Assembly: GCF_001428245.1 (NCBI RefSeq)
Contig: NZ_LMRV01000027.1
Coordinates: 47,487 to 111,486 of the forward strand
Reading direction: 5' to 3'
Source of the DNA: Paenibacillus sp. Soil522
GTDB taxonomy: Bacteria; Bacillota; Bacilli; Paenibacillales; Paenibacillaceae
DNA: 64,000 bases
This document shows positions 45,955 through 55,517 of this stretch, piece after piece. The notes beneath the pieces were generated by a model, which ran no database searches, was not told the DNA's origin, and saw nothing but the letters and a program-made list of their open reading frames with translations. A program made the position numbers and the translations under genes. The stretch's first letter is position 1; each line of letters opens with the position of its first letter.

Positions 45955-47097
45955 ATGACGCATATTTTCGACGCGGCTGTGCTCGGAGCAGGCCTTGCGG
46001 GCAGCAGCCTTGCCAAAGCGCTTGCGGATAAAGGCTGGGAAACGCTGCTGCTCGACCGTCAGACCTTCCCGCGTCATAAGGTGTGCGGGGAGTTTTTATC
46101 GCCTGAGTCGCAAAGCACGCTGCACTCGCTTGGCATAAGTGAATCCGTAGCGGGACTTAGGCCGAGCGGAATTGAGCGGATACGGTTGATTTTTGAAAAT
46201 GGGGCCGAAATGGAGGTTCCGCTTCCCTGTAAAGCCTTAGGGCTTAGCCGTTATTCGCTCGATTCCGCTCTTCATCTGGCTGCGCAGCAAGCGGGCGCAA
46301 AGCTGCAAACGGGAACAACGGTGACAGCTGTTCACCCTACGGATCGTGGCTACAATATCGAGATGGTGCAAAATGGGGAAATGAGCTGCGTAGAGGCGCG
46401 AACCGTTATTGCGGCGTGGGGGGCGAGCAAGCGGCCGGGACTGCCGGGCTACCGCAAACCGGATTCCGGAAAGCGTTCTTACATCGGGGTGAAATCACAT
46501 TTTCGCGGCATATTGCTGGAGAAGGTTATCGAGCTTTATTTTTTTCGGGGCGGCTATTTGGGGCTATGTCCGATTGAAGGCGGGCTGGTAAATGCGTCGG
46601 CGCTGCTGCAGCGGGACGCTTTGGCGAATGCGGGAAAAACGATTGTTGCGATTATGCACGCTGCAGCGGGGCGAAATCCGAGGCTTCGCGAGAAGCTGGC
46701 GCATGCCGAGCCTGTTTTGGGTACGCAGGCGGCTGTTGCGCCTGTATATTTAAACCGTAAACCGCTGGCATGGGAGCAGCTTCCGCTTCTCGGCGACGCG
46801 GCTGTGATGATTCCGCCGCTTTGCGGAGATGGCATGTCGATGGCGCTGCGGTCGGCCGCCTTATGCGCGCCGCTCGCAGACGGCTATTTGCGCGGGAACC
46901 TTTCTATAGCTGAATGGCAGCATATTTATACGGGGGCTATCAAGCGCGAGTTTAAAGGGCCGCTGCGATGGGGCAGCTTTCTGCAATGGCTATTCGGAGT
47001 GCCGACCGTGTCCGGCTGGCTGCCGTACGTAGCGCGAATGGCCCCGGGTTTAGCGGATGGGCTTGTACGGGCGACAAGATTAAAGCCGTTTGAATAG
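45955..47097 (+). CDS. FAD-dependent oxidoreductase of the type III PKS cluster
   Basis: 380 residues. FAD-binding GxGxxG near the start (AVLGAGLAGSSLAKAL), the RQTFPRHKVCGEFLSPES segment and GDAAVMIPPLCGDGMSMALR mark the geranylgeranyl-reductase / aromatic-ring hydroxylase group. It starts right after the methyltransferase stop. It probably hydroxylates or oxidises the polyketide product. A comparable flavoprotein accompanies many Firmicute type III PKS genes. Confidence 0.87.
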   Translation: MTHIFDAAVLGAGLAGSSLAKALADKGWETLLLDRQTFPRHKVCGEFLSPESQSTLHSLGISESVAGLRPSGIERIRLIFENGAEMEVPLPCKALGLSRYSLDSALHLAAQQAGAKLQTGTTVTAVHPTDRGYNIEMVQNGEMSCVEARTVIAAWGASKRPGLPGYRKPDSGKRSYIGVKSHFRGILLEKVIELYFFRGGYLGLCPIEGGLVNASALLQRDALANAGKTIVAIMHAAAGRNPRLREKLAHAEPVLGTQAAVAPVYLNRKPLAWEQLPLLGDAAVMIPPLCGDGMSMALRSAALCAPLADGYLRGNLSIAEWQHIYTGAIKREFKGPLRWGSFLQWLFGVPTVSGWLPYVARMAPGLADGLVRATRLKPFE

Positions 47098-47135
47098 TCA
47101 TGCATTCATTCGATAATGCCGGGAGGGGCAAGTTC

Positions 47136-49286
47136 ATGGGTATGCACAGACTTGCGCTTTTTTCCTTCCGTTTTCCGAGATTCATGCTCTTCCTATGGGC
47201 GGTTGCGCTGCTCTTTATCGGCTCTTATGCATTTAAGCTGCATACCGTCCTTCAGGATCACGGCTTATATCCGCAGGATGGCCAATATGCGCAGGTGCAG
47301 AACATGCTTGCTTCCGACTTCGGTATACCGGATAAGCCGGTTATGCTGCTGTTCGAGAGAGAGGACGGCATACCGAATTCACGCTTTCAGCGGTTTATCG
47401 GGCAAACGCTGATTCAAGCGCGGGAGCTTGACGGTTTGAAGGGGCTTGTTTCTCCGCTTGAGCGGCAGGGGATGCTGAAGGGCAATTATGCCTATGCGCT
47501 CCTGTCATTCACTTATCCGCCTTATCGGATGAAGGAGGCGCTTGAGCAGCTGGAACGGCAATTGCCGGCCTATAACGGCATTTCGGTCAAGGTGACTGGC
47601 CAATCGGCCATACAAGCCGATGTAAATGAAGCGAGCCATCATGATTTGGCCAAAGCCGAGCTGATTGGAATACCGCTTGCGTTCCTGATTATTTGGTTTG
47701 CATTTCGCAAAATCGTGATCGCAATGCTGCCGATTGTTATAGGGGTTACGGGCGTGACGGTGACTATGGGAATGATGTACGGGATTGGCGCGAAGCTGGC
47801 TCTTTCGAATTTTGTCTTAAACGTTATCCCGATGGTAGGGCTCGCTCTAAGCATCGATTTTGCGCTTATGCTCGTCAGTCGGTTCCGTGAGGAACTCAGA
47901 AAAAACAAGCCGCCGGCCGAGTCGCTGGTCCAAACGATGAGAACAGCCGGACGGGCTGTCTTCTTTTCATCGGCCAGTGTTTTTATGGGCTTGCTAAGCT
48001 TCGTCTGGATACCGCTGCCGATGTTTTCGTCCATTGCGCTTGGGGCTATGACGGTGTTGGCCGTCTCGCTGCTGCTGGCGTTCACGCTGCTGCCTGCCCT
48101 CTTTGCGATCTGCTTGCCTGCGCTGCAAACGGCGGGAAAGCGCCCGGAAGCATCCGGCCAAGCGGAAATTTGGGTGGGGCTTGCCCGCTTTGTGATGAGG
48201 CGGCCGGCTGCGATGGGCTTGCTGGCTGGGGGGCTTTTAATCGTATGCATGCTGCCCGTGAGCCGTATGAAGGTTGCGGTCCCGGGTGAGACATCTCTGC
48301 CGCAAAGCTACGATTCCCGTTTGGCAGCTGCTGCTTATGACGCTAATTTTGAGCAGCCGGCCACGTCAAAGGTTTGGGTTATCGTGGAGGGCAACGCGCT
48401 GTTTCTGAAGATGGCGGATTGGACAGATGCCTATGCGCTTGCGGAACGCTTCAAGCGAGATCCAAGCGTGATACGGGTCGATTCGGTCTTCTCAAGCCTT
48501 GAGATGCCGCCCAAGCAATTGCTTGCAATCGCCTTGAAGCCGCTGCAAAAAAAGAAATACGAAGCGGCGCTTCAGCCTTACCTGCACCATAACCGGATGC
48601 TGCTGCAGGTGACGATATCGGGTGATCCCGCCTCGGGCGCAGCGATGAATTGGCTGAGGGAATGGGAGCAGAGAGGGAAGACGTCGCTGCTATCCTTCTC
48701 GCTAGGCGGAGAGGCAAAATATGAGCAGGAAGTGTTCGACCATGTTTTTGGCAGCTTGGGCCGTGTGCTTTTTTTTCTATTCTTCTCGAATTTTATCGTG
48801 CTGTTTGCCGCCTTCCGCTCCATTCTGCTTGCGCTAAAAACGATCCTGCTGAACCTTCTGAGCATAGGAACATCCTTCGGTATTTTAGCGTGGATATTCG
48901 CGGATGGCCGATTGGGGATCGAGCCGGGCAGCATCGCCATCATGATACCGGTATTTATTTTCGGCCTCGTGTTCGGAATTAGCATGGATTACGGCGTATT
49001 TCTCGTATCGCGCATGTATGAGGAATATGGCAGGACGCGCAGCAATGAGCTGGCTATTGTGAAAGGGCTGGCAGCTTCCGGGAAAATCATTACTTCGGCA
49101 GCCGCCATCATGATTGCGGTCACCGCTCCGTTCGCTTTCGGCGAGGTGGCCGGGGTGAGGCAGCTTGGAATTGGCATCGCGACTGCTATTTTCATTGATG
49201 CAACGATCGTCAGAATGGTGCTGGTGCCCTCCTTAATGAGCATGCTCGGAAAATGGAACTGGTGGGCGCCAAGCTGGTTGAAATAG
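47136..49286 (+). CDS. MMPL/RND-family exporter of the type III PKS cluster
   Basis: 716 residues from ATG 47136 (GGGAGGGG upstream). Two sets of membrane segments separated by two large outside loops, with SIDFALMLVSRFREEL and GISMDYGVFLVSRMYEEY as the paired RND motif-A-like regions. MMPL proteins move lipids and polyketides; export of the cluster product is the natural inference. Last gene of the cluster, followed by a terminator. Confidence 0.9.
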   Translation: MGMHRLALFSFRFPRFMLFLWAVALLFIGSYAFKLHTVLQDHGLYPQDGQYAQVQNMLASDFGIPDKPVMLLFEREDGIPNSRFQRFIGQTLIQARELDGLKGLVSPLERQGMLKGNYAYALLSFTYPPYRMKEALEQLERQLPAYNGISVKVTGQSAIQADVNEASHHDLAKAELIGIPLAFLIIWFAFRKIVIAMLPIVIGVTGVTVTMGMMYGIGAKLALSNFVLNVIPMVGLALSIDFALMLVSRFREELRKNKPPAESLVQTMRTAGRAVFFSSASVFMGLLSFVWIPLPMFSSIALGAMTVLAVSLLLAFTLLPALFAICLPALQTAGKRPEASGQAEIWVGLARFVMRRPAAMGLLAGGLLIVCMLPVSRMKVAVPGETSLPQSYDSRLAAAAYDANFEQPATSKVWVIVEGNALFLKMADWTDAYALAERFKRDPSVIRVDSVFSSLEMPPKQLLAIALKPLQKKKYEAALQPYLHHNRMLLQVTISGDPASGAAMNWLREWEQRGKTSLLSFSLGGEAKYEQEVFDHVFGSLGRVLFFLFFSNFIVLFAAFRSILLALKTILLNLLSIGTSFGILAWIFADGRLGIEPGSIAIMIPVFIFGLVFGISMDYGVFLVSRMYEEYGRTRSNELAIVKGLAASGKIITSAAAIMIAVTAPFAFGEVAGVRQLGIGIATAIFIDATIVRMVLVPSLMSMLGKWNWWAPSWLK

Positions 49287-49290
49287 CGGC

Positions 49291-49337
49291 AAAAAAGGCT
49301 GATCCCAAGCCGCATAACTTTGGGAACAGCCTTTTTG
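49291..49337. terminator. Bidirectional terminator between MMPL and ParB-like genes
   Basis: AAAAAGGCT (49292-49300) pairs with AGCCTTTTT (49328-49336), with CCCAA/TTGGG inside. A run on one side and T run on the other serve both convergent genes. Confidence 0.85.
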
Positions 49338-49342
49338 CCACA

Positions 49343-50401
49343 TTATTCTGCTGCGGAAGCCGCTTGCCATTTCGCAGCCGCAAGCTCGCGAACCGCTTTC
49401 CATTCCGCCAAATGCTTCTCCAAGCGGTCGATCAACGAGTCAACGCCTTGGATGAAAGGGGCTTGCCCGCTCGCCTCGATCGCTTCTACGGATTGAAGCG
49501 TGTCTGCTGATAGGGAGCTGTGGGCCGTAAGAGCGGCGGCCAGCTGCTGAAGGATAAGCTCGATTGCAGCCGCAGCGGCCGCTGAGGCTGCAGGCGGGCT
49601 GATCTTCGGAGCGTCCTCAGTCTTTTGCTTAGCTTGCTTCTCGGATTTCGGTGCGGGCGCTTTCGGCTCGGCAGCCGGCTTAGCGCGCTCCGCTTTGTTC
49701 TGCTCATGGGTCGACCAGGTTTCGATGAGGCCGCTTCCTGTCTTGAAGAGAAGCTTGTCCTTGGTGCTGTCTGAGATGGATTTATCCTTAAACAGCTTGG
49801 CGATTTTTTTCACGTCGCTCACCGGCAGCTCATCCCTTGCCGCAATAAGCGCAAGCGGATCACGATGTTCGATAGGCAGGTCCTTTAGAGGGAGCAGCTG
49901 ATCCTCCGTCAGCTTGTCCTTCTTAATCTCGGTGCCGCTTACGATCAGCTTCTTCACCGCATTGCCGAATTTCAGCAGCTCGCATTTGTTTTTGATGTAG
50001 GCTTCGGGCTTGCCCAGCTTGCCGGACAAAAATTTGGTCGAGCTTCTGAACTTTGGATCGTTCAGCAGCTTATTAAACGCCTCCGCCTCTTCAATCGGCG
50101 AGAAACCCTCGCGCGTCAAATTTTCTGCGATTTGCTCCAAATAAATTTCCATCTCATCCGTAACGGTCGAGACGATGCATGGAATCGTCGGCCGCCCGAG
50201 CATTTTGCTTGCCTTATAGCGGCGGTTTCCATAGATGATTTTATATCGTCCGTTGCTCGTTGATCTCACTTTAATCGGTGAGAGCAGGCCGATTTCTCCG
50301 ATGCTTTTCATCAATTCCTGCAGCGCTTCCTCGTCGAACTGGTACCTGGGCTGATCGGTATCCTCGTCAATTAAATCGGTAACAATTTCAATAATATCCA
50401 T
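49343..50401 (-). CDS. ParB/RepB/Spo0J-like DNA-binding protein, orphan
   Basis: 352 residues from the minus-strand ATG at 50401, with AAGGAG upstream. The N-terminal ParB nuclease/CTPase-like domain shows DLIDEDTDQPRYQFDEEAL, IKVRSTSNGRYKIIYGNRRYKA and AENLTREGFSPIEEAEAF, then a helix-turn-helix (LSGKLGKPEAYIKNKCELL). An Ala/Pro/Lys-rich linker (about 245-290) leads to a C-terminal helical region. There is no parA beside it and no gidA/gidB context, so it is not the chromosomal Spo0J locus; it may be a regulator or a plasmid-derived partition protein. Confidence 0.87.
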   Translation of the reverse strand: MDIIEIVTDLIDEDTDQPRYQFDEEALQELMKSIGEIGLLSPIKVRSTSNGRYKIIYGNRRYKASKMLGRPTIPCIVSTVTDEMEIYLEQIAENLTREGFSPIEEAEAFNKLLNDPKFRSSTKFLSGKLGKPEAYIKNKCELLKFGNAVKKLIVSGTEIKKDKLTEDQLLPLKDLPIEHRDPLALIAARDELPVSDVKKIAKLFKDKSISDSTKDKLLFKTGSGLIETWSTHEQNKAERAKPAAEPKAPAPKSEKQAKQKTEDAPKISPPAASAAAAAAIELILQQLAAALTAHSSLSADTLQSVEAIEASGQAPFIQGVDSLIDRLEKHLAEWKAVRELAAAKWQAASAAE

Positions 50402-50438
50402 AATGGTTCTCCTTAAAGTTTTGAGTATCCAAACATAT

Positions 50439-50489
50439 TTCGTAAGCATGCGATTAGTTTTATGTAACAAAACTTGCTTCGTAAGCATG
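50439..50489 (+). repeat. Direct repeat upstream of the ParB-like gene
   Basis: TTCGTAAGCATG occurs at 50439-50450 and again at 50478-50489, spaced 39 bases start to start (about four helical turns). It lies in the promoter region of the ParB-like gene, where autoregulatory binding sites are common. Confidence 0.6.
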
Positions 50490-50706
50490 TACTATGTTTT
50501 CAACGTCCGATGGCGATCTTATTCTATTATATATCAAGGGCGGAAATGAGGGAACGATTGGCGGCGTTAAGCGCACCTAAAGGACTATATGAACTAGGCA
50601 TAAAGTGTGGAATATATTTCCTTAATGTCGAAAAATGGTGGTATGATGAGGTGTATATTAAAAAAACATCGGCCTGATTTTTCTAGTAAAATAACTTGAT
50701 CGGTAG

Positions 50707-51393
50707 GGCGCAAAGGGGAAGCCAGCGAATGGTCACGGTATTGAAGAAACCGCTGCTGTACAGTCGCTGGAAATCGCACAAGCGGGCGAATCCGCCATGA
50801 AGCAGCTAAATAACCAGATCAGAAGCATCTCAGAGTCTGCCGCTCAGACGCTCGATATGGCTAGGCAGCTGAAAGGCTACACGGGAGAGATCGGTCATGT
50901 AATCGGCTCGGTTCGCGAATTTGCGGATCAGACAAAGCTCCTTGCATTGAACGCATCCATTGAAGCGGCAAGGGCAGGGGAGCATGGCGCAGGCTTCATG
51001 GTTGTAGCTAAAGAGGTTCGCAAGCTGGCGGACGCTTCCGCATCCTCCGTACAGCAAATTTCATCGCTGCTTGGCAATATTGAATTGGAGTCAGGAAGAA
51101 TTAGCGATGAAATGGAGAAGGCCTCGGGGGAAATTGGCGAAGGTGTCTCATTATCGGGCGAAGCGGCGGAATCGTTCCTGCATGCCGTCGAGTCGTTCCG
51201 TCTTGTAAGCGAGCAAATCATGGAGGTATCGGCAACGACGGAGCAATTAACCGCCGGCTCCGAAGAGGTCGCGGCTACGGTGAGCAGCATTGCTCATATA
51301 GAAAGCGGAGTATCTGAGATGACGGAGCAGATTCAAGCGTTGACCGCCCGGCAGCTGGATATGATCAAGTTCGCGATGCATTTGCCGTGTTGA
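50707..51393 (+). pseudogene. Methyl-accepting chemotaxis protein, only the signalling domain
   Basis: The frame is open from just after a TAG at 50704 and reads as the cytoplasmic signalling helix of a chemoreceptor: [26 protein letters not shown] is the hairpin tip, followed by [11 protein letters not shown]. The membrane segments, ligand domain and HAMP domain are absent, and the frame at the front ([13 protein letters not shown]) begins inside the helix. The C-terminal end is also atypical. A 198-residue product from ATG 50797 is possible but has no ribosome site. Confidence 0.75.
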
Positions 51394-51530
51394 GCGCCAA
51401 TACGAAGGATATGAGGCAGGCTATATCACAGGTCAATGTTTAAAGCCTGCGATTATCATAGAGAATGCAGCGTAATATATGAGAAAAAGAGAACTTGAGG
51501 AGACTTTCGGAAAGTATTGGAATAAGACGC

Positions 51531-51584
51531 AAACAGGGAGATGCTTAGAGTTAGCCAACGCTAACCCTAAGCATCTCCCTGTTT
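51531..51584. terminator. Long perfect hairpin between convergent fragments
   Basis: AAACAGGGAGATGCTTAG and its complement CTAAGCATCTCCCTGTTT, extended by GTTAGC/GCTAAC, form a stem of over 20 pairs with a short loop and T/A tracts on both sides. Confidence 0.85.
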
Positions 51585-51591
51585 GCTGAAG

Positions 51592-52179
51592 CTAGACATT
51601 AAACCGCAGCTTCTTGTCCAAATATTTCAATGCCTTCTCTGTGCATACTTCGCTCAGTTCCGCTTTGACGGCAGCTCTAATGTCAGGAAGATCAGTCGCC
51701 TCCGCAGCTTTTTTGCCAAGCGTTACTTGCAGCCAATGGTCTGATCTTTCAAAGCACATGCTGCTCCAGCCGCCGTCGAAATCGCTCTCTTGTGCACCGG
51801 TAATGACAATATCAGCAAAATTCTGAAGCTCAACCAGCGCACGTTCGTAATCCTTCTTTTGCTCCTTGGCCGTAAGCTTGCTTTCCTTCCGCAATTTGCG
51901 CGAATCGATATTTCCGGCTTCCTTGATTATGTGATAAATATTTCTTGCGTCCTGCGATAGGAAACCGCTGCCGTATCTTTCTTCAACGCTTTTCCCATAC
52001 GAAAGCAGCGTTTGAATAAGAGGGAACAGATCAATATGTATGAAGGATGCTTTGGTGCCGAAAAACTTGCCGTAAGCCGCATGCTCATCCTTTACGATCT
52101 TGACGCGCCATAGCCATGGATCCAGCTCGGCCCCCGTATGCCAGCTGTCATTGGGAACGACGGAGGTAAGGGAAGGATG
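51592..52179 (-). pseudogene. AlkZ-related protein fragment, 5' end lost
   Basis: The minus-strand frame is open from 52179, just inside a TAG, to the TAA at 51592. It begins in mid-domain at HPSLTSVVPNDSWHTGAEL and reads DPWLWRVKIVKDEHAAYGKFFG..., then ALVELQNFADIVITG, the pattern of AlkZ-related (YcaQ-like) proteins. No start codon with a ribosome site is available before the homology begins, so the first part is missing. An internal ATG-less start at 51894 (TTG) would give only 100 residues. Confidence 0.65.
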
Positions 52180-52248
52180 CTAGGGAATAAGATCGGAGAA
52201 TGGGAGAATCTTGTACCAACAATGATCCTTTCCTTCAAGGTATAATTT

Positions 52249-52276
52249 TTGACTAGGGAAGTAACTTTTTTACAGT
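52249..52276 (+). promoter_or_regulatory. Possible sigma-A promoter of the CuAO-domain gene
   Basis: TTGACT (52249-52254) and TACAGT (52271-52276) with a 16-base spacer, about 85 bases before the TTG start at 52361. Confidence 0.4.
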
Positions 52277-52360
52277 TAATAACGTCTTAAATCATTACAA
52301 AGGCACATGAAACAAAAAGGCACAAGAAATAAACATAACCATACATAGGAGGCAATTCTA

Positions 52361-53263
52361 TTGAAAAAGTGGAAGAAAGCGGCGGCAGCCGCGTTAACAG
52401 CAGCTGGAGTATTGGCTGCGGGAGCGGGAGCTGTCGTTATGGCAGCGCCTGCGCAGCCCGTAAAAATATTCATTAACGGTTTGTATCAAGAGGATGTATT
52501 GACTGTGAACGGTAGAACGATGGTTCAGTTAAGAGCATTTAAAGACCCTAAATTATTCGTTTATTCCTACAATACGGCTACGAAGACGATTATCGCGAAC
52601 AATCCGGTTCAGAAAATGACGGTGCATCTAAAGAATGGTTTAAAAACAGCTGAAGTGAACGGCAAGCAGGTGAAGCTGGATGCTCCGGTCACCGTGAAGA
52701 GAGGACGGACTTATGTTCCCGTTCGCTTTATAACCGAAACGCTCGGCGGTACGGTTGCTTATGACAACGTTGCGAAGCAAATCATCGTCCGGACCCCAAC
52801 CGGCGAAGAGCAGTTTAAGACGTTAATAAACGGAGACCTGGCAAAAGCGCGTGCGCTTGCGATTAATATTCCCCGGTTAAACAATCATATTGAGATTGTG
52901 CCTTATGGTGAAGGCTTCACGACAATCTACACGTTTCCTAAGGGTGAAACGCTTCGTTATTTTGTAGAGTATAAAGGTTTAGTGACCTATGTAGAAATCG
53001 ACGCTAGGGGGATAGCTGAGATTAAGTGGCAAAAGGATACCTTGGGCAAAAATGGCGAAGCAGGCATAGAGCCGAAGCCCTTTGGCGAATCCGTCTATTT
53101 CTTGGATAACTTTATGGGGGAGACGTTAGGTTATGGCATAGTGGACAGCGAGGGTAAATCTACTGAGCTTGGCTCCATTGAACGTTATAAGGATAAAGAG
53201 TTTGCGAATGTTATCATTGTGCCGATTGAAGGAGAAGAGCGGACAGATGCAAGAGTAGAATAA
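52361..53263 (+). CDS. Secreted protein with copper-amine-oxidase N-terminal-like domain
   Basis: 300 residues from a TTG, supported by a strong AGGAGG 7 bases upstream and a typical signal peptide directly after (cleavage near VMAA, residue ~29). Residues 33-145 are a CuAO-N1 domain (IFINGLYQEDVLTVNGRTMVQLRAF, then TYVPVRFITETLGG), common in Paenibacillus secreted proteins and despite the name not an oxidase. The C-terminal half (about 150-300) is not recognised. Probably a cell-surface or extracellular protein. A terminator follows. Confidence 0.83.
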   Translation: MKKWKKAAAAALTAAGVLAAGAGAVVMAAPAQPVKIFINGLYQEDVLTVNGRTMVQLRAFKDPKLFVYSYNTATKTIIANNPVQKMTVHLKNGLKTAEVNGKQVKLDAPVTVKRGRTYVPVRFITETLGGTVAYDNVAKQIIVRTPTGEEQFKTLINGDLAKARALAINIPRLNNHIEIVPYGEGFTTIYTFPKGETLRYFVEYKGLVTYVEIDARGIAEIKWQKDTLGKNGEAGIEPKPFGESVYFLDNFMGETLGYGIVDSEGKSTELGSIERYKDKEFANVIIVPIEGEERTDARVE

Positions 53264-53272
53264 AGGGAAAAT

Positions 53273-53310
53273 GGCGGGTCAGGAACGATTCCTGTACCGC
53301 CCTTTTTTTT
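53273..53310 (+). terminator. Terminator after the CuAO-domain gene
   Basis: GGCGGGTCAGGAA pairs with ATTCCTG...ACCGCC around a tiny loop, followed by eight T residues. Confidence 0.88.
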
Positions 53311-53363
53311 GATCGCTAGTGTCTTCCTTGAGCTTGTTAAACAGACAGCATAAGTCAACACTA

Positions 53364-53528
53364 ATGGAGCAATTGAGGAATTTAACTCCTCCCTATATTT
53401 GGAATGCAGTAAATTTTATGCTTGTTATAGGTATAATTCTCTCTATCGTTGGAATTGTATTGTTCGGGTTATATTTCTATTTTAAAAATAGAAAAGTTGT
53501 TATCAGGGGGGTACCACAAAAGTTCTAA
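53364..53528 (+). CDS. Possible small single-span membrane protein
   Basis: 54 residues from ATG 53364 with one strong hydrophobic span (residues 15-38) followed by a basic end (NRKVVIRG). No good ribosome site is seen, so expression is doubtful. It could also be a remnant. The 290 bases after it (53529-53816) hold no recognisable gene. Confidence 0.3.
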   Translation: MEQLRNLTPPYIWNAVNFMLVIGIILSIVGIVLFGLYFYFKNRKVVIRGVPQKF

Positions 53529-53816
53529 AGATATTGTCGAAATAAGTATGTCGAAAATAGTAAAAATGATACTTGAAAATGACACGAAGCCGAGTTGTAA
53601 ACTACAATGGAAATCGCGGATATGTCGTAATTCCGTAGCAAATGCTCCGAATAATGGAGTGCTAATGGAGGCTGTTTCCGATTTTTTTCTTCCTTTTATT
53701 TTGTCGATAAATATTTTTCAGTTACACCAGATTATGACAAGCTTCGTAACGATCATCTGGTACTATTTTTTGAGTTACTCTTTATGGCTTAGGAGCAAAC
53801 TACACCAATAGAGGAG

Positions 53817-54983
53817 ATGGTCCCTATAACACAGAAGAAATGTATTGCTATGATACTTGCAGGTGGGGAAGGAAAACGGCTTGCTCCGCTAACCCAGAAG
53901 CTCGCTAAGCCTGCGGTGCCATTCGGTGGTCAATATCGTATTATTGATTTTCCGCTCAGCAATTGTTTGAATTCAGGAATCGACACGATTGGGGTATTGA
54001 CCCAGTACAAGGCAGAAACCTTACATATGCATATTAAAGACGATGGATTATGGTTAAATGACAAAGAAACCGAAATTACGCTTCTTGATGCCAGTCGTCA
54101 GGCTACTAATGGCCTCTATACGGGAACGGCTGATGCCATCTACAAAAATTTGGAGTACATACAGCGGCATAATCCGGAGCACGTGCTATTGCTCTCTGGG
54201 GATCATATTTATAAGATGGATTATAACGCTATGATTCAGTTCCATGAGGAAAGCGGAGCAGAAGCTACGATCTCGGTAAAGCAGGTTCCGTGGAAAGACG
54301 CACATCAATTCGGCATTATGAATGTAGACGATTCGTATAAAGTAACTAACTTTCTCGAAAAGCCATCCAAGCCTGAAAGTAATCTTGCTTCAATGGGCAT
54401 TTACATATTCCGTTGGTCTTTCCTTAAGCGTTATTTGCTCCAGGATGCTGAGAATGAGCTTTCTTCTCATGACTTTGGAAAGGATCTCATCCCACAGATG
54501 CTGGCGGCCGGGTCGAATGTGTATGCTTATCCTTTCCAGGGATATTGGCGTGATGTGGGTACGGTGGAGAGCCTTTGGGAGGCACATATGGAGGTGCTCG
54601 GCGGTGAGATCGTTCTTGATGACGGACAATGGCCGATGTACACAAATAAGCGTCTTCAACCATCGACAATGAATCTCTACCCGACTGCTGAATCTCATAG
54701 GTCGATGATTCATCCCGATAGCATAATTGAAGGAGAGTTAGTACGATCCGTCGTATTTAGCGGCGTACATATCGGCCCAGGATGCGAAATCCGGGAAAGC
54801 ATCATTATGCCGGGCGTCAAAATCGGAAGTAATGTCCAAATCTATAAAGCTATTCTTGGCGAGGGAAGTGTGATAGAAGACGGGGCGGTTATAGGGAAAC
54901 CGAATGGAGAAATTACCGCGATCGGAAAGGACGAATTCATTTCAGCCGACTCTTCAGCTGTTCTTGACATCATTATTGCTTAA
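53817..54983 (+). CDS. glgC: Glucose-1-phosphate adenylyltransferase
   Basis: 388 residues. ADP-glucose pyrophosphorylase with LAGGEGKRLAPLT (nucleotide binding), GTADAIY, LLSGDHIYKMDY, NFLEKPSKP (sugar-phosphate binding) and a C-terminal left-handed beta-helix (SIIMPGVKIGSNVQI, GSVIEDGAVIG). Makes ADP-glucose for glycogen. It is unusual in standing alone: no glgB, glgD, glgA or glgP follows, only a terminator. The start is uncertain because AGAGGAG sits very close to the ATG at 53817. Confidence 0.93.
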   Translation: MVPITQKKCIAMILAGGEGKRLAPLTQKLAKPAVPFGGQYRIIDFPLSNCLNSGIDTIGVLTQYKAETLHMHIKDDGLWLNDKETEITLLDASRQATNGLYTGTADAIYKNLEYIQRHNPEHVLLLSGDHIYKMDYNAMIQFHEESGAEATISVKQVPWKDAHQFGIMNVDDSYKVTNFLEKPSKPESNLASMGIYIFRWSFLKRYLLQDAENELSSHDFGKDLIPQMLAAGSNVYAYPFQGYWRDVGTVESLWEAHMEVLGGEIVLDDGQWPMYTNKRLQPSTMNLYPTAESHRSMIHPDSIIEGELVRSVVFSGVHIGPGCEIRESIIMPGVKIGSNVQIYKAILGEGSVIEDGAVIGKPNGEITAIGKDEFISADSSAVLDIIIA

Positions 54984-55019
54984 ATGGGTTGGTGAAAAAA
55001 GCTTCCGCCTAAAAAAGCT

Positions 55020-55080
55020 GGAACATGAGAGAATCATGTTCCAACTCAGGCTGTCGAGAAACCTCGACAGCCATTTTTCC
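55020..55080 (+). terminator. Double hairpin terminator after glgC
   Basis: A first stem (GGAACATGA...TCATGTTCC, 55020-55042) is followed by GGCTGTCGAG (55049-55058) pairing with CTCGACAGCC (55063-55072) and ATTTTTCC. Confidence 0.82.
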
Positions 55081-55165
55081 GTCCATTGTTACGCCCGGCA
55101 ATGTTCATGATTCAATGCCTAATGTGGAACGACTTAATATTTTTACTTTTATCAGAAAAGTGTAT

Positions 55166-55212
55166 GCGTAAAATAGCCCCCACTTTGTGAATGGATGAGG
55201 GCTATTTTACGC
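55166..55212. repeat. 14-bp perfect inverted repeat
   Basis: GCGTAAAATAGCCC (55166-55179) and GGGCTATTTTACGC (55199-55212) with a 19-base loop. No T run and no adjacent gene end, so it is not a clear terminator. It may be a decayed element or a transcript structure. The surrounding 55.1-55.5 kb otherwise shows no gene. Confidence 0.55.
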
Positions 55213-55517
55213 TTATGATTCACTCGAAAACGGAATCGAAAAGTATTGCCTTAGACTGGATGTGTTGAATACGCGCAGGTTTTGAATTACAAAGCCCTGC
55301 AGACTCCGTAAAATAAAGTATCAGACTGACCCGAAAAAAAGAAACAGCGGCAGCCATGGACGAAAAAATAAAGTCCTAGACTGTCGGTTGTTTTATTGAA
55401 TTATTGGTCTCCGTTTGCAATAATTTAAGATTTTATTCAATAAAGCAAATGTAAATTTGATTAAAATCAAATTGTCCCTTGTATCCTTCATCTGTGGCAG
55501 ATTATGCTTATAAGTAA

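Noticed and set aside
53449..53811. A 120-residue plus-strand frame before glgC.
   Set aside because: No ribosome site, odd composition, no family resemblance; overlaps another small frame.
55166..55212. Inverted repeat considered as ends of an insertion sequence or MITE.
   Set aside because: The arms enclose only 19 bases, and no target-site duplication or transposase was found.
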